6,663 nt of DNA, taken from NCBI GenBank assembly GCA_934667575.1, contig CAKUME010000062.1:1-6663 (forward strand), read 5' to 3'. The notes beneath the pieces are model-generated. The model worked only from the letters and a program-made list of their open reading frames with translations, was not told where the DNA came from and ran no database searches. Position 1 is the first letter of the stretch, and each line of letters starts with the position of its first letter. A program made the translations under genes and the position numbers. The stretch is from an uncultured Eubacteriales bacterium. Lineage in GTDB: Bacteria; Bacillota; Clostridia; Oscillospirales; Acutalibacteraceae. Shown piece after piece: positions 1 to 5,977 of this stretch.

Positions 1-546
1 TGCGTGGGCGCCATTGCCTACAATCTGCTCAACACGCGCTACGGCTTTATCAACAGCATCGTGACCGCGCTGGGCGGCAAAAAAATCGACTTTTACACCA
101 GCCCGGCCAAGTGGCCCGGCATTTTGATCATTGCAAACACCTGGAAGGGCGTGGGGTATAACACCGTGGTGTATCTGGCCGCGATTGCGGGCATCGACGC
201 CGAAATTTATGAGGCGGCCGAAATTGACGGCGCCACCGTGATGCAGCGCATCTTCTGCATCACGCTGCCGAGCCTGGTGCCCACCATGGTCACGCTTTTG
301 CTGCTGAGCGTGGGCGGCATCTTTCGCGGCAACTTTGATATGTTCTGGAATCTGATCGGCAGCAACAGCCTGCTTTACGACACCACCGACGTGATCGACA
401 CCTATGTGTACCGCTGCCTGATGGACGGCACCAACTTTGGCATGACCGGCGCGGCCGGGCTGCTGCAATCGGCGCTCGGGTTGGTGATGATTCTTGCGGT
501 GAATGCGCTCGTGAAGAAGATTCACAGCGACAGCGCGCTGTTCTAA
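1..546 (+). CDS. ABC sugar importer permease, LplB/YteP type (5' end missing)
   Basis: This is the C-terminal 181 codons of an inner-membrane permease subunit. The reading frame is open from base 1, so the true start lies upstream of the window and the GTG at position 4 is only an internal valine. About 70 residues in is the cytoplasmic EAA loop (EAAEIDGA, then a conserved LP about 12 residues on), which docks the ATPase. Hydrophobic stretches flank it, near fragment residues 50-63, 91-106 and 150-170. The closing residues, ending SALF, resemble the LplB/YteP branch of the CUT1 importers, which typically import oligosaccharides and often lack a dedicated ATPase gene, using a shared MsmX-type one. 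The partner permease follows 17 nt downstream. The solute-binding protein gene is not visible and may lie upstream or elsewhere. The substrate cannot be read from a permease. Confidence 0.93.
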   Translation, partial: CVGAIAYNLLNTRYGFINSIVTALGGKKIDFYTSPAKWPGILIIANTWKGVGYNTVVYLAAIAGIDAEIYEAAEIDGATVMQRIFCITLPSLVPTMVTLLLLSVGGIFRGNFDMFWNLIGSNSLLYDTTDVIDTYVYRCLMDGTNFGMTGAAGLLQSALGLVMILAVNALVKKIHSDSALF

Positions 547-547
547 C

Positions 548-556
548 GGGGGAGGG
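548..556 (+). promoter_or_regulatory. Ribosome binding site of second permease
   Basis: A purine run GGGGGAGGG sits 7 nt before the ATG at 564, directly after the stop codon of the preceding permease. It fixes the start of the second permease and supports co-translation from one messenger. Confidence 0.8.
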
Positions 557-563
557 CAAAACC

Positions 564-1454
564 ATGGCAACTAAAATGGAAATGCGCGAGCGCCGCATGC
601 TCAATGTGGTGGGCGGGCTGATCGTGGGGCTCGTGTCGCTGTTGTGCCTGCTGCCGTTCGTGCTGGTGGTATCGGGCTCGTTCAGCTCGCAGGCCGCCAT
701 TGTGAAATACGGCTACAGCCTGCTCCCGCGCGAATTTTCACTCGAGGCCTACAAGCTGGTATTCACGGTGCCGGAGCGCATTGGCATTGCTTACCGCAAC
801 ACGATTTTTTACACCATTGTGGGCACGGCGCTGGGGCTGTTTCTCACTGCGATGACCGGCTATGTGCTCAACCGCAAGGACTTTGCGTGGCGCAACGCAT
901 TTGCGTTCTTTTTCTACTTTACCACGCTGTTTTCGGGCGGTTTGGTGCCAAGCTATCTGCTCATGATGGCGCTGCACATGAAGAACAATCCGCTCGTGAT
1001 CGTGCTGCCGGGGCTGCTTTCGGTGTTCAACATTCTGATCATGCGCAACTTTATGAACTCGATTCCGGACGCGATCAGCGAATCGGCCAAGGTGGACGGC
1101 GCAAACGACATTGTGATCTTTGTGAAGCTGATCCTGCCGCTGCTGAAGCCCGCGCTTGCCACCGTGGGGCTGTTCCTCGCGCTGAGCTACTGGAACTCGT
1201 GGTATAACTGCATGCTGTATATCAGCGACTACCGGCTCTACACGCTGCAATATTACCTCTATAACACGCTGAACAAGGCGGAGGAGATCCGCCGTTTGAT
1301 CGCGCTGGGCGTGGACACCGGCAACGAAACGCCGCCGAGCGAAACCATGAAGCTCGCGCTCACCTGCGTGGCCACCGGGCCGATCATTCTGCTTTATCCG
1401 TTTGTGCAAAAGTATTTTGTCAAAGGCATCACGATCGGCGCCGTAAAAGGCTGA
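564..1454 (+). CDS. ABC sugar importer permease, LplC/YtcP type
   Basis: A complete 296-residue inner-membrane permease, the usual length for this family. Likely membrane segments lie near residues 12-36, 78-102, 111-137, 143-161, 188-210 and 262-284. The cytoplasmic EAA loop is at about 173-196 (ESAKVDGA, then LILPLLKP), the ATPase-docking motif of binding-protein-dependent importers. The C-terminus (QKYFVKG, then IGAVKG) is the signature ending of LplC/YtcP proteins. It should pair with the permease ending 17 nt upstream to form a heterodimeric channel for an oligosaccharide. Some characterised relatives import pectin-derived (rhamnogalacturonan) oligosaccharides, but that does not define this substrate. 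No ATPase gene is visible next to it. The operon probably ends here, because a terminator-like hairpin follows 31 nt after the stop. Confidence 0.95.
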   Translation: MATKMEMRERRMLNVVGGLIVGLVSLLCLLPFVLVVSGSFSSQAAIVKYGYSLLPREFSLEAYKLVFTVPERIGIAYRNTIFYTIVGTALGLFLTAMTGYVLNRKDFAWRNAFAFFFYFTTLFSGGLVPSYLLMMALHMKNNPLVIVLPGLLSVFNILIMRNFMNSIPDAISESAKVDGANDIVIFVKLILPLLKPALATVGLFLALSYWNSWYNCMLYISDYRLYTLQYYLYNTLNKAEEIRRLIALGVDTGNETPPSETMKLALTCVATGPIILLYPFVQKYFVKGITIGAVKG

Positions 1455-1485
1455 CGCGCCGCACAGGCCTTTGCAGTCCCGTTTT

Positions 1486-1517
1486 TCCCCGACCGGAACG
1501 CCCGGCTGGGGATTTTT
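1486..1517 (+). terminator. Rho-independent terminator after the permease operon
   Basis: A stem is formed by 1486-1496 and 1502-1512: eleven positions with one G-T wobble and one A-C mismatch, closing on a 5-nt loop (AACGC). It is followed at once by TTTTT (1513-1517). It lies 31 nt past the permease stop and before the ychF promoter, so it should separate the two transcripts. Confidence 0.72.
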
Positions 1518-1526
1518 GCTGCCCGG

Positions 1527-1551
1527 GCGCAAAATTTTTGCGCAAAATGCG
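1527..1551. repeat. Inverted and direct GCGCAAAA repeats upstream of the ychF promoter
   Basis: Positions 1527-1543 form a perfect 8-bp inverted repeat around one central base (GCGCAAAA T TTTTGCGC). The same GCGCAAAA unit recurs directly at 1540-1547, and a partial copy TGCGAAAA starts at 1548. The block lies just upstream of the -35 box of ychF. It could be an operator, an AT-rich UP-like element, or a leftover hairpin of the preceding terminator. No regulator can be named. Confidence 0.45.
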
Positions 1552-1559
1552 AAAAACGA

Positions 1560-1588
1560 ATGACAAATGCGCACCGATGCGGTATAAT
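1560..1588 (+). promoter_or_regulatory. Sigma-A/sigma-70 type promoter of ychF
   Basis: The -35 box ATGACA (1560-1565, five of six matches to consensus) and the -10 box TATAAT (1583-1588, perfect) are separated by exactly 17 bp. Transcription should begin near 1595, giving a leader of about 37 nt before the ATG at 1632. This is the clearest promoter in the window and suits a constitutive housekeeping gene. Confidence 0.85.
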
Positions 1589-1610
1589 GAAGTTATCTAT
1601 CCGCAAGCAG

Positions 1611-1618
1611 AGAAAGGA
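1611..1618 (+). promoter_or_regulatory. Ribosome binding site of ychF, widely spaced
   Basis: AGAAAGGA lies 13 nt before the ATG at 1632, longer than the usual 6-9 nt. No closer purine-rich site is present, and the protein's N-terminus (MKLGIVGLPNVGKS) leaves little doubt about the start. Confidence 0.55.
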
Positions 1619-1631
1619 ATGTCCGTTTGTT

Positions 1632-2726
1632 ATGAAATTAGGTATCGTGGGCCTGCCGAACGTGGGCAAGAGCACATTGTTTAACGCAATCACCAACGCG
1701 GGCGCGCAGTCCGCCAACTATCCGTTCTGCACCATTGAACCCAATGTGGGCGTGGTGGCCGTGCCGGACGAGCGGCTCGACCGCCTGGCCGAAATGTATC
1801 ATCCGCAAAAATACACCCCCGCCACCATCGAGTTTGTGGACATCGCGGGTCTGGTGCGCGGCGCAAGCAAGGGCGAAGGGCTGGGCAACAAATTCCTTGC
1901 CAACATCCGTGAGGTGGACGCGATCGTGCATGTGGTGCGCTGCTTTGAAAATGACGATATCATCCATGTGGAGGGCAGCATTGACCCCGCACGCGACATT
2001 GAAACCATTAACCTGGAGCTGGTGCTGAGCGATCTGGAAATGCTCGACCGCCGTATCGACAAAACCCAAAAGGCGCTCAAGGGCGACAAGAGCCTGCAGC
2101 CGGAGCTCGATTTGTTCCTGCGCGTGCGCGAAGCGCTCAATGCGGGCAAAAGCGCCCGCTCGGTGGAAGTGAACGAGGATGAAGCGGCCATTCTTTCCAC
2201 CGTGAACCTGCTCACCGCCAAGCCGGTGATCTACGCCGCCAACCTGAGTGAAGACGATTTTAAAAACGGCGAGGTGCAGAACCCGCACTACGAAGCGGTG
2301 CAGCGCATTGCCGCCGCCGAGCACGCGGCCGTGCTGCCGATCAGCGCCGAAATCGAGGCCGAGATCGCGGGCATGGAGCCGGAGGAAAAGGAAGTGTTTT
2401 TGGCCGACATGGGGCTGAAGGAATCCGGCCTGGATCGGTTGATTCGCGCCTGCTATTCGCTGCTCGGGCTGATCTCGTATCTCACCGCGGGCGAGCAGGA
2501 GGTGCGCGCGTGGACCATTCGGCGCGGCACCAAGGCGCCGCAGGCCGCAGGCAAAATTCACTCCGACTTTGAGCGCGGCTTCATCCGCGCCGAGGTCGTT
2601 GCCTACAACGATCTGATGGCCTGCGGCTCCATGGCCGCCGCCAAAGAAAGAGGTCTGGTTCGTTCCGAGGGCAAGGACTATGTGATGCAGGACGGCGATG
2701 TGGTGCTGTTCCGGTTCAACGTGTGA
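1632..2726 (+). CDS. ychF: Redox-regulated/ribosome-associated ATPase YchF (OLA1/Obg family)
   Basis: A 364-residue cytosolic P-loop NTPase, essentially the length of E. coli YchF (363). Visible motifs are the G1 P-loop GLPNVGKST (residues 7-15), the G3 motif DIAGLVRGASKGEGLGN (70-86) and the YchF-specific G4 variant NLSE in place of NKxD, which goes with ATP rather than GTP preference in this family. A helical insertion follows the G3 region. The C-terminal TGS domain (about 280-364) contains EVRAWTIRRGTKAPQAAGKIH and ends DGDVVLFRFNV. Family members bind ribosomes and have been linked to stress responses. An in-frame start at 1560 would add 24 residues, but it lies inside the -35 box and the extra residues are unlike YchF, so ATG 1632 is chosen. 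Its own promoter and the terminator before it indicate a unit independent of the sugar importer. Confidence 0.97.
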   Translation: MKLGIVGLPNVGKSTLFNAITNAGAQSANYPFCTIEPNVGVVAVPDERLDRLAEMYHPQKYTPATIEFVDIAGLVRGASKGEGLGNKFLANIREVDAIVHVVRCFENDDIIHVEGSIDPARDIETINLELVLSDLEMLDRRIDKTQKALKGDKSLQPELDLFLRVREALNAGKSARSVEVNEDEAAILSTVNLLTAKPVIYAANLSEDDFKNGEVQNPHYEAVQRIAAAEHAAVLPISAEIEAEIAGMEPEEKEVFLADMGLKESGLDRLIRACYSLLGLISYLTAGEQEVRAWTIRRGTKAPQAAGKIHSDFERGFIRAEVVAYNDLMACGSMAAAKERGLVRSEGKDYVMQDGDVVLFRFNV

Positions 2727-2740
2727 TCCGGATCGTCCGG
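2725..2740. repeat. Palindrome/short hairpin overlapping the ychF stop codon
   Basis: GATCCGGATC (2725-2734) is a perfect 10-bp palindrome that begins inside the ychF stop codon. Overlapping it, CCGGA (2728-2732) can pair with TCCGG (2736-2740) over a 3-nt loop. No T-run follows, so it is not a convincing intrinsic terminator, and transcription may continue into the next gene. Confidence 0.35.
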
Positions 2741-2784
2741 CATGTTGCAGGCGCCGCTCAAAACGCGATTCCACGATAATTGTC

Positions 2785-2792
2785 AAAAGGAG
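2785..2792 (+). promoter_or_regulatory. Ribosome binding site deciding the start of the 730-residue enzyme
   Basis: AAAAGGAG ends 8 nt before the ATG at 2801, which is ideal spacing. An in-frame TTG at 2780 would place the initiator upstream of this site and translate through it, so it is rejected as the start. Confidence 0.85.
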
Positions 2793-2800
2793 CAAAAAGA

Positions 2801-4993
2801 ATGATAAAAAACAACGGAACCGGTGTGCTCGAAAACGAGCGCTGCCGCGTGGAGCTGATCGACGGCCGCATGGTCGGGCTGTTTGACCGCACCGAAGGCG
2901 CCAATCTGTCCGATGCGCGGGGGCATGCGGGCACGGCCTGCTTTACCCTGTGTGCGGACGATATCCGCACGCTCCCGCACCCGGAGGCCACCCCCTATGC
3001 CGACCGCACCGCACACTTTTCCGCGTTTGAACCCACCGATGCGCACGGGCTGCGCTGCACCGACGAAGAAAACAGCATAACCGTGACCTACACGCTCGAG
3101 CCGGACGGGGTGACGCTGGATGCGGAATGCCACGACCCCCGCGTATCGGAATTTGGGCTGAACCTTGACCTGAATTTTTTGGGCAAAAAAGGCAACGACT
3201 ATCACCGGCAGCTGCTGCCCTCGTCGCCCTACACTTCCGCCGACGGGCGCTGCACCTACTTTATCCTCACGCGCCCCAACGGCCGGTTTTTGACCGCCGC
3301 AGCCGAAACGCCCTGCGACGGCTGGAAGTTTACCTATTCGCCGTTTTCGTGCGGCCACTTTATTTTGAATTTGCAGTTTTTGGCCTCGTTCGACCGGGTA
3401 TACCACGGCAGCGGGCGCAAAGCGCTGCGGCTGCGCCTGCAATTTGCCGATTCGCTCGACGAGGCGTTTGCCCATGTGCAGCGGCTGTTTGGCATGCCAC
3501 TTTGCCGCAATGTGCTGAGCGGCGGTTTTGACGGCTATGCGGCCGTGCAAACCGTCGGCGAAGCCGACGCGCTGCGTGTGGAAGCGCCGGACGGCTCCGT
3601 GCGGCTGCTCCCCCCGAACGCGCGCATTCCGCTGCCGCAGTTTGGGCTCTACACCGTTACGCCGATGCGCGGCGGCAAGCCCGGGCTGAACACCACCGTG
3701 TGGTCGGGCGGGCCGAGCCGGATGGCACTGTTCGACCGCAGCTGCGACGGCATTCGGCCGCCTTATCACCCGGATCCGAACCTTTGCGAGGGCGGGTGCT
3801 TTTTGTGGGCCATGCTCTGCAATGAAGCGCTGCGCGGCACCCGCCGATACGACGCGGTGGTGCGCGCGGAGCTGGACGGCATTCTCGGCAAAAACGGCGT
3901 GCGCATTCCCCGCCGCACAATTGTGCCGGTGCCCGAAAACGGCTTTGCGGCGTATCACATCTGCCAATCCACCCGTGTGCAGGAACAGTTTTTCGGCGTG
4001 TCAATTCTGCTGGAGGCGTTCCGCGTCTATGGGGAGCCCGAGCTGCTCGAAACGGCGGTGCGCGCGCTGGATGAGCTGGTGGCACATTATATGCGCGACG
4101 GCATGGTGTTCAACGGCGAAGACTACACCACGGTGTGCTGCCCGATGATTCCGCTGGTGGACATGGCGTGCTTCCTGCGCAACCGCGGCGATGCGCGCGC
4201 GCAGATTTTTGACGACGCCGCGCGCCAAATGGCCGAGTTTTTGCTGCGGCGCGGGCTGCATTTTCCCACCGAAGGGGAGGTTTCTGCGCAGACGGATCCC
4301 GAATTTGAAGACGGCGCAATTTCGTGCACCGCGCTCGCGCTGCTGTATTATTGCCTGCATCTGCGCCGCGTGCCGGAATATGTGCAGTTCGCCAAAGAGG
4401 TGCTGGACCTGCACCGCGCATGGATGATCTACACCCCCGACGCACGCATGCAGGGATCGAGCTTCCGCTGGTGGGAAACGATTTGGGAAGGCGACGGCCA
4501 AGGCCCGGCCATCTGCGCGGGGCACGCGTGGACCATTTGGACCGCGGAAGCGCTGTTTGACTACGGCATTTTGGCGCACGACGACCGCGCCATGCTCGAC
4601 TCGTGGAACGGCTGGATCACCAATTGGGCCAAAACCCAGCCGGACGGCACGATGTACAGCTGCTACGAAGCCGACTTTATTCGCGGCGGCGGCTACATGG
4701 GCACCAAAGCCGGCTTGGCGCAGCTGGCGGGCGAAGACCTGAGCATCCGCTACCAAACGGCGCACGGCTATCCGCAGCACATCGACAGTTCGCTTTCGCG
4801 CTACGCGTGGGCCCGCGCGGCCGACACCTGGCTGCAAACCGCCGCGCTGCTTTGGATCGACGGGCAAATTCTGCCCATTCACGCACATTTGGAAAACGGC
4901 GTGTGGGTCACGGACGGCGACATTCATCAAATTTACATCGGCGCGCTGCCCGAGCCGATCCGGCTGCGTGATCCGTCGCTCAAGCGCCTTTAA
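2801..4993 (+). CDS. Putative cytosolic (alpha/alpha)6-barrel glycosidase or lyase, family not recognised
   Basis: A 730-residue protein that I cannot assign to a named family. It has no signal peptide or membrane segment and 21 cysteines, which fits a cytosolic enzyme. Residues 1 to about 310 look beta-strand rich, with short alternating stretches, and resemble a beta-sandwich accessory domain. Residues from about 330 to 690 are helical, with aromatic-rich hairpins typical of six-hairpin glycosidases. Examples are the segments near 396-432 (FFGVSILLEAFRVYG), 466-484, 501-540 (EFEDGAISCTALALLYYC), 551-590 (SSFRWWETIWEGDGQGP, then AGHAWTIWTAEAL) and 668-690. Acidic residues E502, D504, E559, E563 and D565 lie in the most aromatic, probably active-site loops and are candidate catalytic or binding residues. 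The fold and any sugar substrate are inferences from these patterns and from the nearby importer and aldolase. It could equally be a polysaccharide lyase or an epimerase-like barrel. It follows ychF by 74 nt with no clear promoter or terminator between them. Confidence 0.7.
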   Translation: MIKNNGTGVLENERCRVELIDGRMVGLFDRTEGANLSDARGHAGTACFTLCADDIRTLPHPEATPYADRTAHFSAFEPTDAHGLRCTDEENSITVTYTLEPDGVTLDAECHDPRVSEFGLNLDLNFLGKKGNDYHRQLLPSSPYTSADGRCTYFILTRPNGRFLTAAAETPCDGWKFTYSPFSCGHFILNLQFLASFDRVYHGSGRKALRLRLQFADSLDEAFAHVQRLFGMPLCRNVLSGGFDGYAAVQTVGEADALRVEAPDGSVRLLPPNARIPLPQFGLYTVTPMRGGKPGLNTTVWSGGPSRMALFDRSCDGIRPPYHPDPNLCEGGCFLWAMLCNEALRGTRRYDAVVRAELDGILGKNGVRIPRRTIVPVPENGFAAYHICQSTRVQEQFFGVSILLEAFRVYGEPELLETAVRALDELVAHYMRDGMVFNGEDYTTVCCPMIPLVDMACFLRNRGDARAQIFDDAARQMAEFLLRRGLHFPTEGEVSAQTDPEFEDGAISCTALALLYYCLHLRRVPEYVQFAKEVLDLHRAWMIYTPDARMQGSSFRWWETIWEGDGQGPAICAGHAWTIWTAEALFDYGILAHDDRAMLDSWNGWITNWAKTQPDGTMYSCYEADFIRGGGYMGTKAGLAQLAGEDLSIRYQTAHGYPQHIDSSLSRYAWARAADTWLQTAALLWIDGQILPIHAHLENGVWVTDGDIHQIYIGALPEPIRLRDPSLKRL

Positions 4994-5030
4994 TCCGGCG
5001 CAACAAGGGCGCACCCCCGTCTGCACATTG

Positions 5031-5040
5031 AGCGCGCGCT
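5031..5040. repeat. Palindrome AGCGCGCGCT in the gap before the membrane gene
   Basis: The 110-nt gap 4994-5103 holds a perfect 10-bp palindrome at 5031-5040, then GCATGC (5041-5046), and three GCTGC copies at 5038, 5045 and 5053. A TAAAAT (5064-5069) resembles a -10 box, but no matching -35 box lies at 16-18 bp. There is no T-run, so neither a terminator nor a promoter can be supported here. Confidence 0.25.
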
Positions 5041-5091
5041 GCATGCTGCACCGCTGCGGCGCATAAAATAGCGCTGTATTCATGAAGCCGC

Positions 5092-5099
5092 GAGGTGAT
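5092..5099 (+). promoter_or_regulatory. Strong ribosome binding site favouring a TTG start
   Basis: GAGGTGAT is an eight-base match to the complement of the typical 16S rRNA 3' end. Its GAGG core sits 8 nt before TTG 5104. A GTG at 5095 is in the same frame but lies inside this site, so it cannot plausibly be the start that the site serves. Confidence 0.75.
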
Positions 5100-5103
5100 T
5101 CAA

Positions 5104-5877
5104 TTGGAAAATTCCGCTGCGCCACGGGCGCGCATTGCACTGCTCGATGAGCTGCGCGGCTTTGCCGTGCTCTGCATGGTGGTGCGCCACGCATTTTTCC
5201 TGATTGGCTACATGTTCGACTATCCGTGGGCGCAGCGTGCGTTCGACTTTTTTGAGCCGGTGTCACCTTTTTTTGCAGGCACATTCGTGGTCATTTCGGG
5301 CATATGCGCGCAGCTGTCGCGCAGCAACCTGCGGCGCGGCGCCAAGCTGATGGCCGTCGCGCTGGGCATCACGCTCGTCACCTGGCTGGTGGTGCCCGAG
5401 GAGCTCATCCGCTTTGGCGTGCTGCACATGCTCGCATCGTGCATGCTCATCTACGGAGCCGTGCGCCGGGCGTTTGACCGTGTGTCGGCGGGCTGGGGGC
5501 TGCTCGGCTGCGCGGTGCTCTTTGTGCTCACGGCGGGGCTGTTCTTTTCGGCGCGGCCGTATATCGGGGTGCCGGGCGTGCCGCAGCTCCAGCTCACCAT
5601 GCTCGGGCGCTGGGGGCGGTGGCTGTTCCCGCTCGGCGTGCGCGACGCGGGCTTCACGTCGGCGGATTACTATCCGATCTTCCCGTGGCTGTTTGCATTT
5701 CTTGCAGGCACCGTTTGGGGGCGGCGCGCCGCAGCCGGCCGCTTTGCCGCGTGGACATATCCCAACCGCGTGCCCGCGTTTTCGTTTCTCGGCCGCCATG
5801 CGCTGCTGATCTTCGTGCTGCACCAGCCGGTGCTCTACGGCATCATGCTCCTGCTGCGCGCGCTGGGGATCGCGTAG
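5104..5877 (+). CDS. DUF1624/HGSNAT-catalytic-type integral membrane acyltransferase-like protein
   Basis: A multi-pass membrane protein of 257 residues counted from the TTG at 5104 (260 from the GTG at 5095). It matches the DUF1624 family, related to the catalytic domain of heparan-alpha-glucosaminide N-acetyltransferase. Motifs seen are ELRGFAVLCMVVRHAFF (residues 16-32, with H29 a candidate functional histidine), the second segment FFAGTFVVISGICAQLSRSNLRRG (56-79), RFGVLHMLA (103-111), YYPIFPWLFAFLAGTVWG (189-206) and LGRHALLIFVLHQPVLYG (229-246). About seven membrane segments are likely. Bacterial members are mostly uncharacterised. Transfer of an acyl group to a sugar across the membrane is inferred from the family name-giver and is not proven. 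The gene follows the 730-residue enzyme by 110 nt on the same strand and converges with the aldolase. Its role in the sugar pathway is unknown. Confidence 0.85.
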   Translation: MENSAAPRARIALLDELRGFAVLCMVVRHAFFLIGYMFDYPWAQRAFDFFEPVSPFFAGTFVVISGICAQLSRSNLRRGAKLMAVALGITLVTWLVVPEELIRFGVLHMLASCMLIYGAVRRAFDRVSAGWGLLGCAVLFVLTAGLFFSARPYIGVPGVPQLQLTMLGRWGRWLFPLGVRDAGFTSADYYPIFPWLFAFLAGTVWGRRAAAGRFAAWTYPNRVPAFSFLGRHALLIFVLHQPVLYGIMLLLRALGIA

Positions 5878-5896
5878 CGCAAACGGGATGAACGAC

Positions 5897-5944
5897 ATAA
5901 ATAAAACGATGCGCTCCGCGCGGCAAAAATGCGGCGCAGGGCGC
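5897..5944 (-). terminator. Possible terminator of the aldolase transcript between convergent genes
   Basis: Arms 5911-5921 and 5934-5944 can pair over eleven positions with one wobble and one mismatch, around a 12-nt loop. Read on the - strand, the hairpin is followed by ATCGTTTTATTTAT, an interrupted T-rich tract. No T-run follows on the + strand, so it would serve mainly the - strand gene. Confidence 0.45.
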
Positions 5945-5959
5945 AGGGCAAAGGCTTAT

Positions 5960-5974
5960 TGCATTTGCATGCAG
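5960..5974. repeat. Short TTGCAT direct repeat and TGCATGCA palindrome
   Basis: Positions 5960-5974 contain TTGCAT twice in tandem, and the second copy extends into the 8-bp palindrome TGCATGCA (5967-5974). The element sits just past the stop codon of the aldolase. No function can be given; chance is possible at this size. Confidence 0.25.
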
Positions 5975-5977
5975 CGA

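Noticed and set aside
1560..1631. A 24-codon N-terminal extension of YchF
   Set aside because: It would start inside the -35 box, upstream of the predicted transcript start, and the family begins at MKLGIVGLPNVGKS.
2761..2776. A possible catabolite-repression (cre) site in AAACGCGATTCC
   Set aside because: The spacing and half-sites do not fit the cre consensus; only a partial resemblance around AAACG is seen.
2775..2780. GATAAT as a -10 box for the 730-residue enzyme
   Set aside because: No acceptable -35 box lies at 16-18 bp, and the transcript would begin inside the ribosome binding site at 2785-2792.
1638..2795. A 385-codon open frame on the - strand opposite ychF
   Set aside because: It covers a certain ychF gene. 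The frame is open because of the GC-rich codon bias on the + strand, and its translation is rich in His, Gln and Arg with no recognisable domain.
2783..3967. A 394-codon open frame on the - strand
   Set aside because: It has the same shadow pattern opposite a well-supported + strand gene, with no domain and no credible start site.
4001..5284. A 427-codon open frame on the - strand opposite the 730-residue enzyme and the start of the membrane gene
   Set aside because: It is an antisense shadow with low-complexity Arg/Ala/His/Gln composition. It spans two oppositely oriented genes that have good ribosome sites.
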